Below, piece after piece: positions 31,879 to 41,119 of a DNA stretch of 64,000 nt. Below the pieces are notes generated by a model, which was not told where the DNA came from, searched no databases, and worked only from the letters and a program-made list of their open reading frames with translations. Origin of the DNA: Galeopsis tetrahit (taxonomy: Eukaryota; Streptophyta; Magnoliopsida; Lamiales; Lamiaceae). Position 1 is the stretch's first letter. Every line of letters starts with the position of its first letter. The stretch is taken from contig OY776121.1 of NCBI GenBank assembly GCA_963675135.1, positions 83,102,875-83,166,874 on the forward strand, written 5' to 3'. A program made the position numbers and the translations under genes.

Positions 31879-32489
31879 GGGTGGGACTATTTACACCTCC
31901 ATTTCGGTTTAGAACACTCCCCCTATCAGTTTTATATTATAATAATACTGTAAAATACTAAAAATGTCCTCTTAGTCATATTACACTACTAAATGCACCC
32001 CCATTACTAACTACACCCCTCTATCACCTTTAAACCCTAATTTTACTCAGCCACCATCACCATCGCGGCACCGCCGCCACCACCACCAACACCAAACACC
32101 AAACACCAAACAAAATAATTTCACCACAAACAAAAAAAATTCAGGAACTTAGAAAATTTTCAATTTTTTTTTAAAATTTTCGGCAAACCAGTGTCGACCA
32201 TATTCATTCTCGTCGACACCCTAGCATCGACGAGAATGAATACGGTCGACACTGGTTCGTAGAAATTTTTTTTTAAAAAATAAAACTTAAAAAAATCGAC
32301 CTTTCTAGGTCGACCATATAAACTATCGTCGACAACAGGTTATCGACGAGAGTAAATTTGGTCGACCTAGAATGGTCGAAATTAAAAAAAAAAAATTGGG
32401 GAAGAAGAGACGAAGGGGACTGTAAAAAACGAAGAAAAAAAATTACAGAAAAAAAAAAGGGGAACTACAAACCTGAGCGGCGTGGGTGA

Positions 32490-34245
32490 CTTGGATGTAT
32501 TTTTGCACACTTTTTACAACTATACGATCCCCACAAGCGTATGGGTTCGTTAGTAGTACGATAAGTATACCAAGTAAAATTTCGTTCCAAGGACCTAATT
32601 GAGTGCTAGTGAATCCCTAAAGTTACGAGTATGCATGCTATTGTAGTAACTACACGTGTTTGTTTGGATTTTTGGGAATAAGAACAAAAATATTAAACTA
32701 GATTAACTAAAGTAATGAAAACTAGTGACAAAAATAACAAGCTATCTAACTTTCGTTGGAAAGTGCAAGGGAAGGGTATTGCCTCGGGTGTTTCCGTTTT
32801 GTGAGCAATTAAGTGAACTAGTAAACCAATTACATGATTTTACGACAAATTTGGATCAAGCTAAAGGCTATCACATAAGTGTGCAAACCCCCTCGAAAGG
32901 CATAGGTAAACATCGTGCATTGATTAGCAATTATAGGATCTAACCAAATACCATAAGCTCCTAAGATAGTGTTGCATAAGCACTTTCAACATGGTTACTA
33001 ATGCTTATGAAACGCCCTCTCACCAAACTCCTAGACGACCTCTATTTGTTTAGTGTCTATAGATGTCGGTCTAGCCATTAACACCCCTCTCGGGTGAGCT
33101 AATTACTAATTAACTTCTATTCAATTGACCAAAACTCACACTCACACTCCCAATCATGCTATCCAACTCTCGTTGCAATAAACATAATCGAACATGCTCG
33201 CTAATAGGGTTAATCAACCAAATGAATCAATCAAAGTACAACTCTAGAAACATAAAAACCCAAATTATAAGCTAATCATGCAATTAATCCACAATTACAC
33301 TAAATTCTCATCAAAACATCCACACCCAAGGCAATTGAGGATTAGCCCATGGTTCTAGAAGAGAATCCCATGGCTACAACAACAAATAACATCAAACTCA
33401 TAATAAAATAACAAGAGATTGAAGAAATTAAGAAAATACCAAATTGAATTGCAAAATAGAGTAATATCACCTTGATCATGCGAATTTAGCTACAAAACGA
33501 TGTAATAGACGATGCCCGATGATAATCGTAGCTTGATTTGAAGTAAAAACCACTAATCTATCTAATCTATTGAAGAAATTAAACTAAAAATGAAGAACAC
33601 CTACAACTATGTGTTTGTGTGTGAGAAAATGCTTGGAAAAGGAGTAAGACTCCTTTCTAAAACTCAAATTGGAGCTATTTATAGTTGGGGTAGAAGTCTT
33701 GGACGAAATTTGCACTTAGGTCCCTCGAAAATGGAGAAAATGGCCAAAACACCCCGAAATTGATGTGACCCGGCCGGGTGGCTCCCACCCGGGCATGCCA
33801 CCCGGCCAAAATATGAAACTCTTGGAAAATTGGCCTTGCCCGGGTCGAAACCACCCGGCCGGGTGGGTTTCACCCGGGCACAATACGAAAGTGATGAAAA
33901 TCTGCCCTTGCCCGGGTGGTTTTGACCCGCCCGGGTCGATTCTACCCGCCCGGGTCGATTCTACCCGGGCATGCTTTTTCGTCTCTTCATATCTCGAGCT
34001 TCCGACCTCCAATTGACTCGATTCTTTTTTTCATTCCACTCCGTTTTTCGAGACGAATCCAACGGTGCACTCCTCTTTCTGATCCAGTAAAGTATGGTTG
34101 GTGTTTTGCTTCAAATTCCCTCGTATTTCCTACAAAATCGACAAAACACAACCTTTCTCTCATTTCGGCTTAAACAATCATATTCAATGCATAATTCAAT
34201 GAAATCCACATCAAAACATGCTTCACATGTGCTCCTAAAACGTGT
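32490..34245. mobile_element. Retrotransposon-derived insert (unclassified)
   Basis: This block interrupts the MULE-like element. It begins near 'tttttgcacacttttt' and 'ccacaagcgtatgggttcgt' and includes 'ctattcaattgaccaaaact'-like AT-rich DNA. A TATTTATAG promoter-like motif is at about 33677. The end is a GC-rich palindrome block. Part of it (about 32500-33010) is repeated in inverse orientation at 36165-36645. No protein is encoded. LTR boundaries, primer site and target duplication were not found, so it may be a solo or truncated LTR. Confidence 0.5.
33768..33975. repeat. Cluster of ACCCGGCCGGGT / CCCGGGC palindromes
   Basis: Within 200 bases the palindrome ACCCGGCCGGGT occurs twice (33768-33779, 33853-33864). 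Related pieces (cacccgggca, tgcccgggt, gacccgcccgggtcgattct, the last in tandem) fill the spaces. GC content is far above the flanks. It looks like an internal repeat of the LTR-derived insert. Confidence 0.65.
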
Positions 34246-34867
34246 AAATTTCACCCGAATCTGTGGGGCGGCGGCGAATGGGTGGGAGGCGACGCCGGTG
34301 GATGGGTTAAGGAAGCCGTCGGACGGGGGAGGGGAGTAGTCGGACGGGGTGGACACAGGAAAAAAGAAAAAAAAATGGGGGGAGAGGGAGGGGCCGCGAC
34401 GGCCCAAGGAAGTAGTTGAGCCGCCGCGGGGGACGGGGGCCATAGCGACGGGGGCGAGGGCATTCCGGCAAGTGGACGGGGAGGGGGGCGGTCGGACGGG
34501 GCGGATGGGGGGAAAGTCCACGGGAAAAAAAAGGGGGAAGAGGGGAGGGGGCGCGACGGCTGGGGGCGTTGGCCGCGGCGGCGGGGGCGTGGCAGAGGCT
34601 GGCTGGTGTGGTGGAGGCGGCGACCGGCGTGGATTGGGGTGGGGCGGCGGCTGGAAAAAGAGGGGAAAGAGAAGGGGAGGGGAAAGAGAAGGGGGAGAAA
34701 GTAGGGTTTGGGGGTGTGTGTTTAGTAAATAGTTTTTTTGTGTCAAAAGAGTAGTTAGGACAATTTCAGGGAGGGTGCATCTATCTTGGCAAATTTTAGG
34801 GGGTGCATCAATCGGGGGAGTGTTCTCAACCGAAATGGAGGTGTAAATAGTCAGACCCTCCTGGAAA

Positions 34868-34980
34868 TTAAATTCAGGCCCAACATTGGTGGCCCATTTG
34901 GATGGCCTAACTTGAGAAAATCTAGCCGCTTGCAATTAAATGCAAGCCCATTTTAAAAGGGAATGGACCCATTTTATTAA
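34868..34980. other. Short spacer between two MULE-like elements
   Basis: No gene. It is the gap between the target duplication of one element and the left end of the next. Confidence 0.5.
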
Positions 34981-36145
34981 GGGCGCGGTTATACACACAC
35001 CAACCTATTGAGTACACCCATCAAACAATTTTTTCATCTTTCGTGACAGGTGAAATGTCATATATACCCCTCGTATTAAATTTATAAAAAAACGAAGATG
35101 AGTACACCCACCCATTTCATTTTTCACACACGAATCATCCCCACCATCAAACACCATACTTCAAAAAAAAAAAAAAAAACTAAAAAGACAAAATTAAAAA
35201 CAAAAAAAATTTTAAGGGTTCGAAACTATTAATGGAACAAAGCTAAGATGTCCGAAAAATTTTCCCCAACAAACTCAAGTTGTCCATAATATTTTTTCGA
35301 ACATACACATATTGTCTAGAAGTTTTTTTCGAACGATAATTTTTTTTCGAACAAGAATTGTTTTTCGAACAAACACAAATTGTACGAAAATAATTCCCGA
35401 ACAACTCCCAATTGTACGAAAAAAATCAACAAACTCAAAAAACCCTAATACACTTAAATTTAGATCTGTAAAAAATTCTAATTTAAAAAAACCCTAATTT
35501 TTTTTCCAGAAATCTCACATCCTAAACCCTAAACTTACCTTGAGCAGATCTAAAGGTATCAGGTGGCGGTGGCGTGCAAGGCTGGGCGGAGGGTACAAAC
35601 GGAGGCGGTGTCGTGCGCGGCGAGGCTGGGGACGCGACGGAGTAGCCTCTCCTTCTTCTACAAAACCGACGCGGCTGCCTATTTTTGTTACAGAGGGGCG
35701 AACGGGCGGGCGGCGGCGGAGGGGGTGCTCAAGCCGACGCGAACGGGCGGAGGGGTGGTGCGAACGGATGGCGGCACCATGCGAGCGGCCGAGTGAAAGG
35801 AGGCGGTGGCGTGGGCTGCGCCCTTCTCCAGCGAGTAGGCGGCGGCGTCGATCGACCGTCTTCTTCAAGGAGGCGGCGGCAACGATCGACTGTCTTCTTC
35901 AAGGAGGCGGCGGCAACGATCGACCGTCTTCCTCAAGGAGGCGGCGGCCGGCAACGATCGACCGTCTTCTTCAAGGAGGCGGCGGCGACGATCGGCCGTC
36001 TTCTTCAAGGAGGCGGAGGCGGCGAAAAAATGAAGAATCGGTGATTGAGTGGGTGTACTGATTTTGAGAGTGGGGGAGTATATGAAGAATTTAGGGTTTT
36101 AATAGGTAGAAGGGTATTTTTTATTTTTCACAGTGGGTGTCCTCA
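34981..36145. mobile_element. MULE-like element, TTCGAA family, truncated copy
   Basis: It starts with the same terminal repeat as the nested element at 11842 ('gggcgcggttatacacacac'), but its interior runs in the opposite orientation: first the TTCGAACA array (about 35220-35400), then a GC-rich block (35555-36030). The right terminal repeat stops after 'cagtgggtgtcctca' at about 36145, about 25 bases short of the expected end. No target duplication can be tested. There is no transposase. Confidence 0.75.
35850..36015. repeat. 34-bp GC-rich minisatellite inside a MULE-like element
   Basis: Five units start at about 35850, 35884, 35918, 35956 and 35990, each containing 'gatcgaccgtcttcttcaag' or a close variant and 'aggcggcgg'. 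Spacing is 34, 34, 38 and 34 bases. The sister element carries related 'tgaagaaggacgcggccg' phrases at about 12247 and 12310 in complement. Confidence 0.75.
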
Positions 36146-36164
36146 TCCTCATCTTATTTTTCAT

Positions 36165-36645
36165 AAGCATTAGTAACCGTGTTGAAAGTGCTTATGAAAC
36201 ACTATCTTAGGAGCTTCTGGTATTTAGTTAGATCCTATAATTGATAATCAATGCACGATGTTGACCTATGCCTTTCGGGGGTGTTTACACACACATGTGA
36301 TAGCCTTTAGCTTAACCCGAATTCTTAGTAAAATCATGTAATTAGTTCACTAGTTCACTTAATTGCTCACAAAACGGATACACCCGAGGCAATACTTTCT
36401 CACCTTGCACTTTCATTATTGAGAGTTAGTTTAGTTGTTTGCATTATTGTTTCTTTTTCTTATTGATATTTGTTTTATCTTCACGTTTAGCTTCTATAAC
36501 ACCATTTTGACTTATAGTTTTGGGGCTCCACGCTCTCTCTAGGTCCTTGGACGATAACTACTAGGTCGTATACTTACTCAACTATAACGAACACATACGC
36601 TTGTGGAGATTGTTATTGTTGTACTAAAAAGTGTGCAAAATACGA
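36165..36645. repeat. Inverted copy of part of the 32490-34245 insert
   Basis: Read in complement, it shares 'cacaagcgtatg.gttcgtta', 'gcacacttttta', 'gcataggt.aacat.gtgcat' and 'taagcactttcaac' with about 32500-33010. The two copies flank about 3.2 kb in opposite orientation. It directly abuts the truncated end of the preceding MULE-like element, so its insertion or a deletion probably removed that end. Confidence 0.65.
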
Positions 36646-37200
36646 ACCAAGTCATACACCAATTGAAATCTACCTGTGATATACAGCAAGCAAAGTCCAC
36701 TGTTCTTGTGGATGCACGTGGCAGATGCTGATAGGCTCACCATAAATGAGACTCTTGCAAGTTGCAACCATATGATATGATAGCCGACGTTTCCTTTTTT
36801 TGTCAAATGTTATCCACCAATCAAAACACAGATAAGATATAAAAGCTATTTCCCATTTTAATTATTTTAGTAAAGCAACAAGAAAGCGGTAAACATACAA
36901 AATTTATAAATTGAAAGAAGAGAAGTACAAAAACAGAGTGAGAGTGTTTCTACTTTGAATCATTTTTATATAGTAACCCATGCTGGGGTTCAAAGGGCAG
37001 ATCAATTTTAAAACAAAGGATATATAGAATCTCCCTTTTTCTTTTAGCCAAACAAATTGGAATCAAATACATTCTATTACTCCATGTTATATTAATTAAT
37101 TATAAATCTGTCCTGATCCACGACATGTTTAGTCTTCTATATGTCTGTATCCACCGATTTTTTTTCCAACTACTATGAATACAGACAGCCCTTCTATATA
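36646..37200. other. AT-rich spacer
   Basis: No gene seen. The minus-strand frame at 36624-36806 has no recognisable feature. Confidence 0.45.
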
Positions 37201-37474
37201 ACTACTAAGAATTGTACAACATCCTTTATTATAAAATTGTGTTTAATCTTTCAAACTACTAAGAATTTGTACAAAATCCTTTATTATAAAATTGTGTTTA
37301 ATCTTTCAAACTACTAAGAATTTGTACAAAATCCTTTATTTTAAAATTGTGTCTAATATTTCAAACTACTAAGAATTTGTACAAAATCCTTTACTTTAAA
37401 ATTGTGTTTAATCTTTCAAACTCTAAGAATTTGTACAAAATGCTTTACATCAAAATTGTGTCTAACAGTATCAA
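37201..37474. repeat. 55-bp minisatellite upstream of a subtilase gene
   Basis: Five copies start at about 37201, 37255, 37310, 37365 and 37420 (period 54-55), each reading 'actactaagaatttgtacaa' then 'aatcctttat..taaaatt' and 'gtgtttaatctttcaa'. The units are about 90 percent alike or better. It lies 500-770 bases upstream of the next subtilase ATG. The reading frame through it is repeat translation, not a gene. Confidence 0.85.
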
Positions 37475-37493
37475 TTTTCCCTCTTATTATATA

Positions 37494-37674
37494 CTACCTC
37501 CGTTCCTAAAAAGTTTACATAGTCCACTCTCACGATATACACGTATTTACTCTTTATACAATATTTTTTGGGGTCCATCATACACTCAATCAAACTACTT
37601 TATTTACTTTATATATAATATTTTTTCATTAAACTTCGTTGCATCAAATGCAAACTTTTCAGGGACGAAGGGAG
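37494..37674. mobile_element. Stowaway-type MITE
   Basis: The ends 'ctacctccgttcct' and '...agggacgaagggag' are inverted repeats flanked by TA on both sides (37492-37493, 37675-37676). It is 181 bp, AT-rich and non-coding. It sits about 300 bases upstream of the subtilase start and could influence its promoter, though nothing here shows that. Confidence 0.88.
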
Positions 37675-37676
37675 TA

Positions 37677-37971
37677 TTTAAATGTACACATGTATTTTCA
37701 CATTTGATGAAATTTCAAGATCAAACTTGACAGGGAACAAATAAATTAAAGATAAAAAATAATATTATCCGTCACTAATTTCCAAAAAAAAGAAAGGATT
37801 ATCTTTTAATGCTTGAAAATGCCGAAACATGTGACTTTATTCTTGACAGCCAAAAGTTACTTATTAAAATATAGAGAAATATCTAGTGGAGCTTTGCTCA
37901 AGTGTTAGTTATGATGAACAATTATATATGATCCTAGGTATTGTATGTATCAAACACAGAAACAGAGGAAA
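37677..37971 (+). promoter_or_regulatory. Promoter-proximal region of the third subtilase
   Basis: AT-rich. TATATATG at about 37923 and 'aaaatatagag' at about 37868 are the only TATA-like motifs. An upstream in-frame ATG at 37945 would add nine polar residues ahead of the signal peptide and is probably not used. Confidence 0.4.
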
Positions 37972-40263
37972 ATGAAGTTGCTTGTAAATGCAATTTTGTT
38001 GTCATTGTTTGTGTTGATTCATCATGTCTCATCACAAAGATCCACCTACATTATCCACATGGACAAAGCCTCCATGCCCAAAGCCTTCTCAAATTGCCAT
38101 CACTGGTACTCCACAACCTTAAACTCCATCAAAATCACAACCTTACAATCATCAGATTCAGATACATTATTAATGCCAAAGCTTGTCCATACATACGACA
38201 ACGCTTTTTACGGTTTCAGCGCGGTGTTGTCGAAAGCCGAGCTGGAATCCTTGAAGCAATCTCCGGGCTTCATTTCGGCCCATATCGACAGGTCTATCAA
38301 GCCCGATACCACTCATACATCCAAGTTTCTTTCCCTCAACTCTGCCTCTGGAATATGGCCAGCATCTCAGTTCGGACAGGACGTCATCATCGGTGTAGTC
38401 GACTCCGGTATCTGGCCCGAAAGCCCCAGCTTTAGCGACCAAGGACTAACTGCCATTCCCGCGAGGTGGAGAGGAACTTGTGAGGTAGGCCAAGATTTCA
38501 ATTCATCACATTGTAGTAAGAAGATCATCGGAGCCCGATTTTTTAATAAGGGGGTGCTCGCGGCCAGCTCTGATGCTACGATAAGTATGAACTCTACACG
38601 GGATACTTTCGGACATGGCACTCATGTTGCCTCCATAGCTGCCGGGAGTGCAGTCGAAAACGTTTCATTCTTCGGCTACGCTCCAGGTACGGCCCGAGGG
38701 GTTGCTCCTCGGGCCAGACTAGCAATTTATAAGGTCCTTTGGGACGAAGGAAGCTACGAGTCTGATGCTCTTGCAGGCATCGATCAAGCCGTTGCTGATG
38801 GTGTCGATGTTTTATCCATCTCTTTAAGCTATCGTACTATTGATTTGTACGAGAACCCCATCGCCATTGCAGCTTTTGGTGCAATGGAGAAGGGGATCCT
38901 GGTCTCGGTTTCAGCAGGAAATCGAGGCCCGAATTTCGCAACCATGCTAGAGGGGATCCCTTGGGCTGTGATAGCAGCATCGGGAACGGTTGACCGTTGG
39001 TTTTCCGGGGTCTTGACAATGGGAAACGGGCTGACAATCACGGGCTGGACGATGTTTCCAGCCCGAGCAGCGGTCAGAAACTGGCCACTCGTGTACAACA
39101 AGACATTATCAGCTTGTAGTTCGAGAGAATTATTAGCAGAAGCACCCTCAGATTCCATCATCATTTGTGTTTATAATACTGATGCTCCCGAGGTGGCAGA
39201 TCAGATCCGGTACGCCACAGAATCCAACCTCGGGGCCGCCATTTTCATCACCGACGATCCTGGCGTATTACGATCCACTGATTTTCCAATCCCGGGCTCT
39301 GTAGTCACGATAAAAGAAGGAAAGCCCGTGATCCAGTACGCCTCAAAAACCTCCCAACCTACGGCTAGCATCACATTCCAGCAGACTATCATAGGCAAAA
39401 ATCCTCGGCCCGCTCCCGCTGTATCCGCATCCTCATCCAGGGGCCCGGCCCGGAGTTACCCGGGTATTTTGAAGCCCGATATAATGGCTCCGGGCGTGCT
39501 GATATTAGCAGCATATAATCCCGACAGAGGGGTTGCTAATATCGGCTCTAACATAGAATTATCAAGTGATTACAATCTGGAATCGGGCACATCCATGGCT
39601 TGTCCCCACATCTCCGGAATTGGTGCTCTTCTTAAAGGCGTCCACCCGGAGTGGAGCCCGGCAGCTATTCGATCAGCAATGATGACGACAGCAAATCCCC
39701 TGGATAACACCGGAAAGCCCATCAAAGATATGGGATCTGATTATGATGTTGCTACGCCTTTAGGTATGGGAGCAGGGCAGGTTGACCCGAATCGGGCCCT
39801 TGATCCGGGCCTCGTATATGATGTCACTACACAAGACTATGTGAACCTCGTGTGTGCCCTGAATTACACGCGTGAACAAACTCTAACCATTATTCGATCC
39901 AGATATAATTGCTCCAATCCCTCCACTGATCTTAACTACCCTGCCTTCGTTGGGCTATACGACCCAACGGAAGAGATAACGACGAAAACTCAGAGGTTTA
40001 GGAGGGTGGTGACGAATGTGGGTAGCGGAGGGGCCACCTATAAAGTTAAGGTGAAAAGGCCGAAGGATTCGGTGATTACGGTGTCTCCAGAGAAATTAGT
40101 GTTTGGAAAGAAGAATGAGAAGCTTAGCTATTCAGTGGTTATAAGATATAAGACGTATGATAATTATGTGATTAATCATGGGTCCATCACTTGGATTGAG
40201 GTGAATGGGAATCACACGGTGAGGAGTCCTGTTGTGGTGACCCCAGCATCTCCGTCGGGTTGA
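37972..40263 (+). CDS. Subtilisin-like serine protease, SBT1 family (SBT1.9/SBT3-like), third gene
   Basis: Intact and intronless, 763 residues from the chosen start. An ATG 27 bases upstream is also in frame, but starting at MKLLVNAILLSLFVL gives a clean signal peptide ending near VSSQ. The I9 prodomain begins STYIIHMDKA. The S8 domain has Asp144 (VVDSGIWPES), His215 (GHGTH), Asn317 (SAGNRGP) and Ser541 (SGTSMACPH), with a PA domain inserted before the Ser motif and a fibronectin-III-like tail ending TVRSPVVVTP. All features of a secreted, active cell-wall protease are present. It is about as long as the family norm (740-780). It is more diverged from the 13576/16950 pair than they are from each other, so it comes from an older duplication. 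A Stowaway MITE and a 55-bp minisatellite lie upstream. Confidence 0.93.
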   Translation: MKLLVNAILLSLFVLIHHVSSQRSTYIIHMDKASMPKAFSNCHHWYSTTLNSIKITTLQSSDSDTLLMPKLVHTYDNAFYGFSAVLSKAELESLKQSPGFISAHIDRSIKPDTTHTSKFLSLNSASGIWPASQFGQDVIIGVVDSGIWPESPSFSDQGLTAIPARWRGTCEVGQDFNSSHCSKKIIGARFFNKGVLAASSDATISMNSTRDTFGHGTHVASIAAGSAVENVSFFGYAPGTARGVAPRARLAIYKVLWDEGSYESDALAGIDQAVADGVDVLSISLSYRTIDLYENPIAIAAFGAMEKGILVSVSAGNRGPNFATMLEGIPWAVIAASGTVDRWFSGVLTMGNGLTITGWTMFPARAAVRNWPLVYNKTLSACSSRELLAEAPSDSIIICVYNTDAPEVADQIRYATESNLGAAIFITDDPGVLRSTDFPIPGSVVTIKEGKPVIQYASKTSQPTASITFQQTIIGKNPRPAPAVSASSSRGPARSYPGILKPDIMAPGVLILAAYNPDRGVANIGSNIELSSDYNLESGTSMACPHISGIGALLKGVHPEWSPAAIRSAMMTTANPLDNTGKPIKDMGSDYDVATPLGMGAGQVDPNRALDPGLVYDVTTQDYVNLVCALNYTREQTLTIIRSRYNCSNPSTDLNYPAFVGLYDPTEEITTKTQRFRRVVTNVGSGGATYKVKVKRPKDSVITVSPEKLVFGKKNEKLSYSVVIRYKTYDNYVINHGSITWIEVNGNHTVRSPVVVTPASPSG

Positions 40264-40815
40264 GGTGAACGGAACGCTGAGTTCCGTTCTGTGATCGATA
40301 GTTGTGTTGGATAGACACATTGCTCTATTTTTTTCCAAAATGTAATGCTATAATATTTTCCACAAATAATTTAAATAAAAAAAGGTTCAAGAAAGTAGAA
40401 ACAATTCTGAATTCTACTGGAACTTTTTTTTTTTTTTATGAATTGTGTATATAATATGTGTATTAGAGAAACGGGAAGGGAGGATCCCTTATCCCGACTG
40501 GTGTTTTATCTCGTGTTTCTTAACATTCAACATATGTCATTCCAAGCATGTGGCATGTGTTGGTTATTTTGAAATATAAGATATATGGAATAGTAAATGG
40601 AACAGTAGGTCTCAAATGAGGGATAAGGGCATCCTTGTTTCACAGTTTCAGCTGTGAATCTGAACTATTTTGAGCATTCTTAGCTAGACCTTTGCTTATC
40701 TGTTAACATTGTTTAGGAAAATAAACAAGAAATGTAAAATTTTGGTAGAGCTGATTTAAGACATGTAAGTAACCTCAACTTTAGTAGAGACAGAAATGGT
40801 AGACAAAGTAGATCA
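40264..40815. other. Spacer between subtilase and copia element
   Basis: No gene. It includes the 3' untranslated region of the subtilase. Its last five bases, GATCA (40811-40815), are the left target duplication of the copia element. Confidence 0.5.
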
Positions 40816-41112
40816 TGTTGGGATTTTATGGATTTAGTGTTTGGAAAGATAGATTTGTTTAATATTGAAAAGATAAAGGAAGCTTATGCAGTAGAGCTTC
40901 TGAAAAGTTTTTCTTGATTGATTTTATTAATCAGCAAGATTACAAGTGCTTATATAGGCATACAATGATAAATGCATAACTAATGTGGTCAAGTTAATTG
41001 ACCATCATTACATATTCCAATGGATATAATTTTTGACTCATGAAGACAAAGAGTCATATGCATGAATGAGAATTATGAAGAACCTTCTGGAATTACAAAT
41101 TACTTTTCAACA
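40816..41112 (-). repeat. Copia 3' LTR
   Basis: This LTR is 297 bp, TGTTGGG...TTCAACA, adjacent to the polypurine tract. It keeps the canonical CA end, whereas the other LTR has mutated it to TA. Confidence 0.95.
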
Positions 41113-41119
41113 CCCCCTC

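Larger units (their letters stand above)
31879..34858. mobile_element. MULE-like element, 'gggtctgac' subfamily, copy 2, with nested insert
   Basis: The left end 'gggtgggactatttacacct' and right end '...aaatagtcagaccc' share the terminal repeat of the element at 27859. The 9-bp direct repeat tcctggaaa flanks it exactly (31870-31878 and 34859-34867). Two hairpin-forming inverted repeats lie at 32186-32257 and about 32301-32378. The right arm is GC-rich and purine-skewed (34255-34720). A block of about 1.75 kb of other repetitive DNA (about 32490-34245) separates the halves. Without it the element would be about 1.2 kb, like its sister. The long frame at 34111-34935 is low complexity and crosses the junction, so it is not a gene. 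Confidence 0.85.

Noticed and set aside
34111..34935. 274-codon frame on the minus strand
   Set aside because: It crosses the junction between a retrotransposon fragment and a MULE-like element and is mostly proline-rich low complexity.
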